A stretch of DNA of 64,000 nucleotides from Chelatococcus sp. HY11 (GTDB lineage: Bacteria; Pseudomonadota; Alphaproteobacteria; Rhizobiales; Beijerinckiaceae). The stretch's first letter is position 1. Each line of letters opens with the position of its first letter. Location: positions 744,001 to 808,000 of the forward strand of contig NZ_JAHBRX010000002.1 in NCBI RefSeq assembly GCF_018398335.1, read 5' to 3'. This document shows positions 63,642 through 64,000 of the stretch, in pieces. The notes under the pieces were generated by a model. The model searched no databases. It had not been told where the DNA came from and worked only from the letters and a program-made list of their open reading frames with translations. Both the position numbers and the translations under genes were made by a program.

Positions 63642-64000
63642 TCAGCCACTGACGGATTGGGCTTGCGCCGCTTTCCAGGCCTCGAACTCACCGCGTGCAT
63701 CCTCGGCCAGCGGATAATAACGCCGGAGATCCCCACCCTCGAGCAGACGGATGCGGGAATAGTCCTCCCATTCGTGCCAGATCGAGCCCTTCTGCAGGAG
63801 CTCCTCAGCGGCGACGGCTGGCACGGCGATCGCCCCGTCGTCATCCGCGACGATGATATCGCCCGGCAGAACGAGCACGCCTCCACAGGCCACCGGAACG
63901 TTCACGGCAAACGGCATGAGATCGGTCTGGGTATGGAAATTCGGCGTGAAGCCACGCACCCACAGCGGCACCTCGAGCTTGCTGACATTGGGGAAATCGC
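63642..64000 (-). CDS. RraA/HMG aldolase family protein, N-terminus outside the window
   Basis: The last 119 codons are seen: SKLEVPLWVRGFTPNFHTQ then VACGGVLVLPGDIIVADDDGAIAVPAVAAEELL, the core of the RraA-like fold (4-hydroxy-4-methyl-2-oxoglutarate aldolase/oxaloacetate decarboxylase or RNase E regulator). The GDIIVADDDG segment carries the metal and substrate loop. The extra C-terminal tail and the oxidase next door favour an aldolase or decarboxylase over an RNase regulator. Incomplete at the window edge. Confidence 0.85.
   Translation of the reverse strand, partial: DFPNVSKLEVPLWVRGFTPNFHTQTDLMPFAVNVPVACGGVLVLPGDIIVADDDGAIAVPAVAAEELLQKGSIWHEWEDYSRIRLLEGGDLRRYYPLAEDARGEFEAWKAAQAQSVSG

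Noticed and set aside
1-64000. tRNA, rRNA, CRISPR, insertion sequence or prophage
   Set aside because: No cloverleaf, spaced direct-repeat array, transposase or phage gene was seen by eye; a dedicated scan would be needed to exclude small RNAs.

Overview
The window is high-GC DNA packed into long runs of genes joined by 4-bp ATGA/GTGA overlaps. Its gene families are typical of a soil or plant-associated alphaproteobacterium, probably Hyphomicrobiales (Rhizobiales): TRAP and peptide-type ABC importers, HyuA/HyuB proteins, a gadB-gadC-glsA acid-resistance locus, and a GTTC-N7-GTTC LexA-type box. Genus is not resolvable from the sequence; a Bosea/Chelatococcus/Bradyrhizobium-like host is only a guess. 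Most genes lie on the minus strand. No rRNA, tRNA, CRISPR array, intact insertion sequence or phage gene was seen.

Layout. 1-4.8 kb: signalling genes (PAS/GAF histidine kinase cut by the window edge, dCache-HAMP class III cyclase, orphan solute-binding protein). 5-12.9 kb: a six-gene operon dctP, threonine-aldolase-like gene, hyuA, hyuB, dctQ, dctM, with a divergent winged-helix regulator. 14.1-19.5 kb: acid resistance (gadB, gadC, glsA, LuxR-type regulator). 19.5-20.9 kb: a gene graveyard with an amidohydrolase tail, a probable LysR remnant and a small conserved-looking ORF. 21-37.2 kb: an 11-gene, 16-kb operon with three consecutive-family hyuB genes and one hyuA, a zinc N-acyl hydrolase, a peptide-type ABC importer with a permease-ATPase fusion, an M20 peptidase and an NtaA-type flavin monooxygenase, under a divergent IclR regulator. 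38.4-41.5 kb: thiolase, MFS carrier and MarR regulator, with two matching operators. 41.5-45.6 kb: a sugar-type ABC importer without ATPase plus an SMP-30 lactonase. 46.1-53.4 kb: RpiR regulator, a frameshifted peptide-type solute-binding gene, dppBCDF-like genes and a hydantoin-racemase-family protein lacking both catalytic cysteines. 53.8-57.3 kb: exported MsrB and MsrA, a DUF4126 membrane protein and a flavin disulfide reductase. 57.3-60 kb: UdgX and its radical-SAM partner behind a LexA-type box. 60.3-64 kb: DbpA-type RNA helicase, an FMN alpha-hydroxy-acid oxidase and a truncated RraA-family gene.

Theme. Three separate transport/catabolic operons carry enzymes of the hydantoin/oxoproline world (HyuA/HyuB twice, HyuE-like racemase once), each with its own importer and regulator. 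Together they look like an island for importing and opening cyclic amides, imides or N-acyl amino-acid-like compounds. The 16-kb operon is the best candidate for an undescribed pathway. Its substrate cannot be read from sequence alone.
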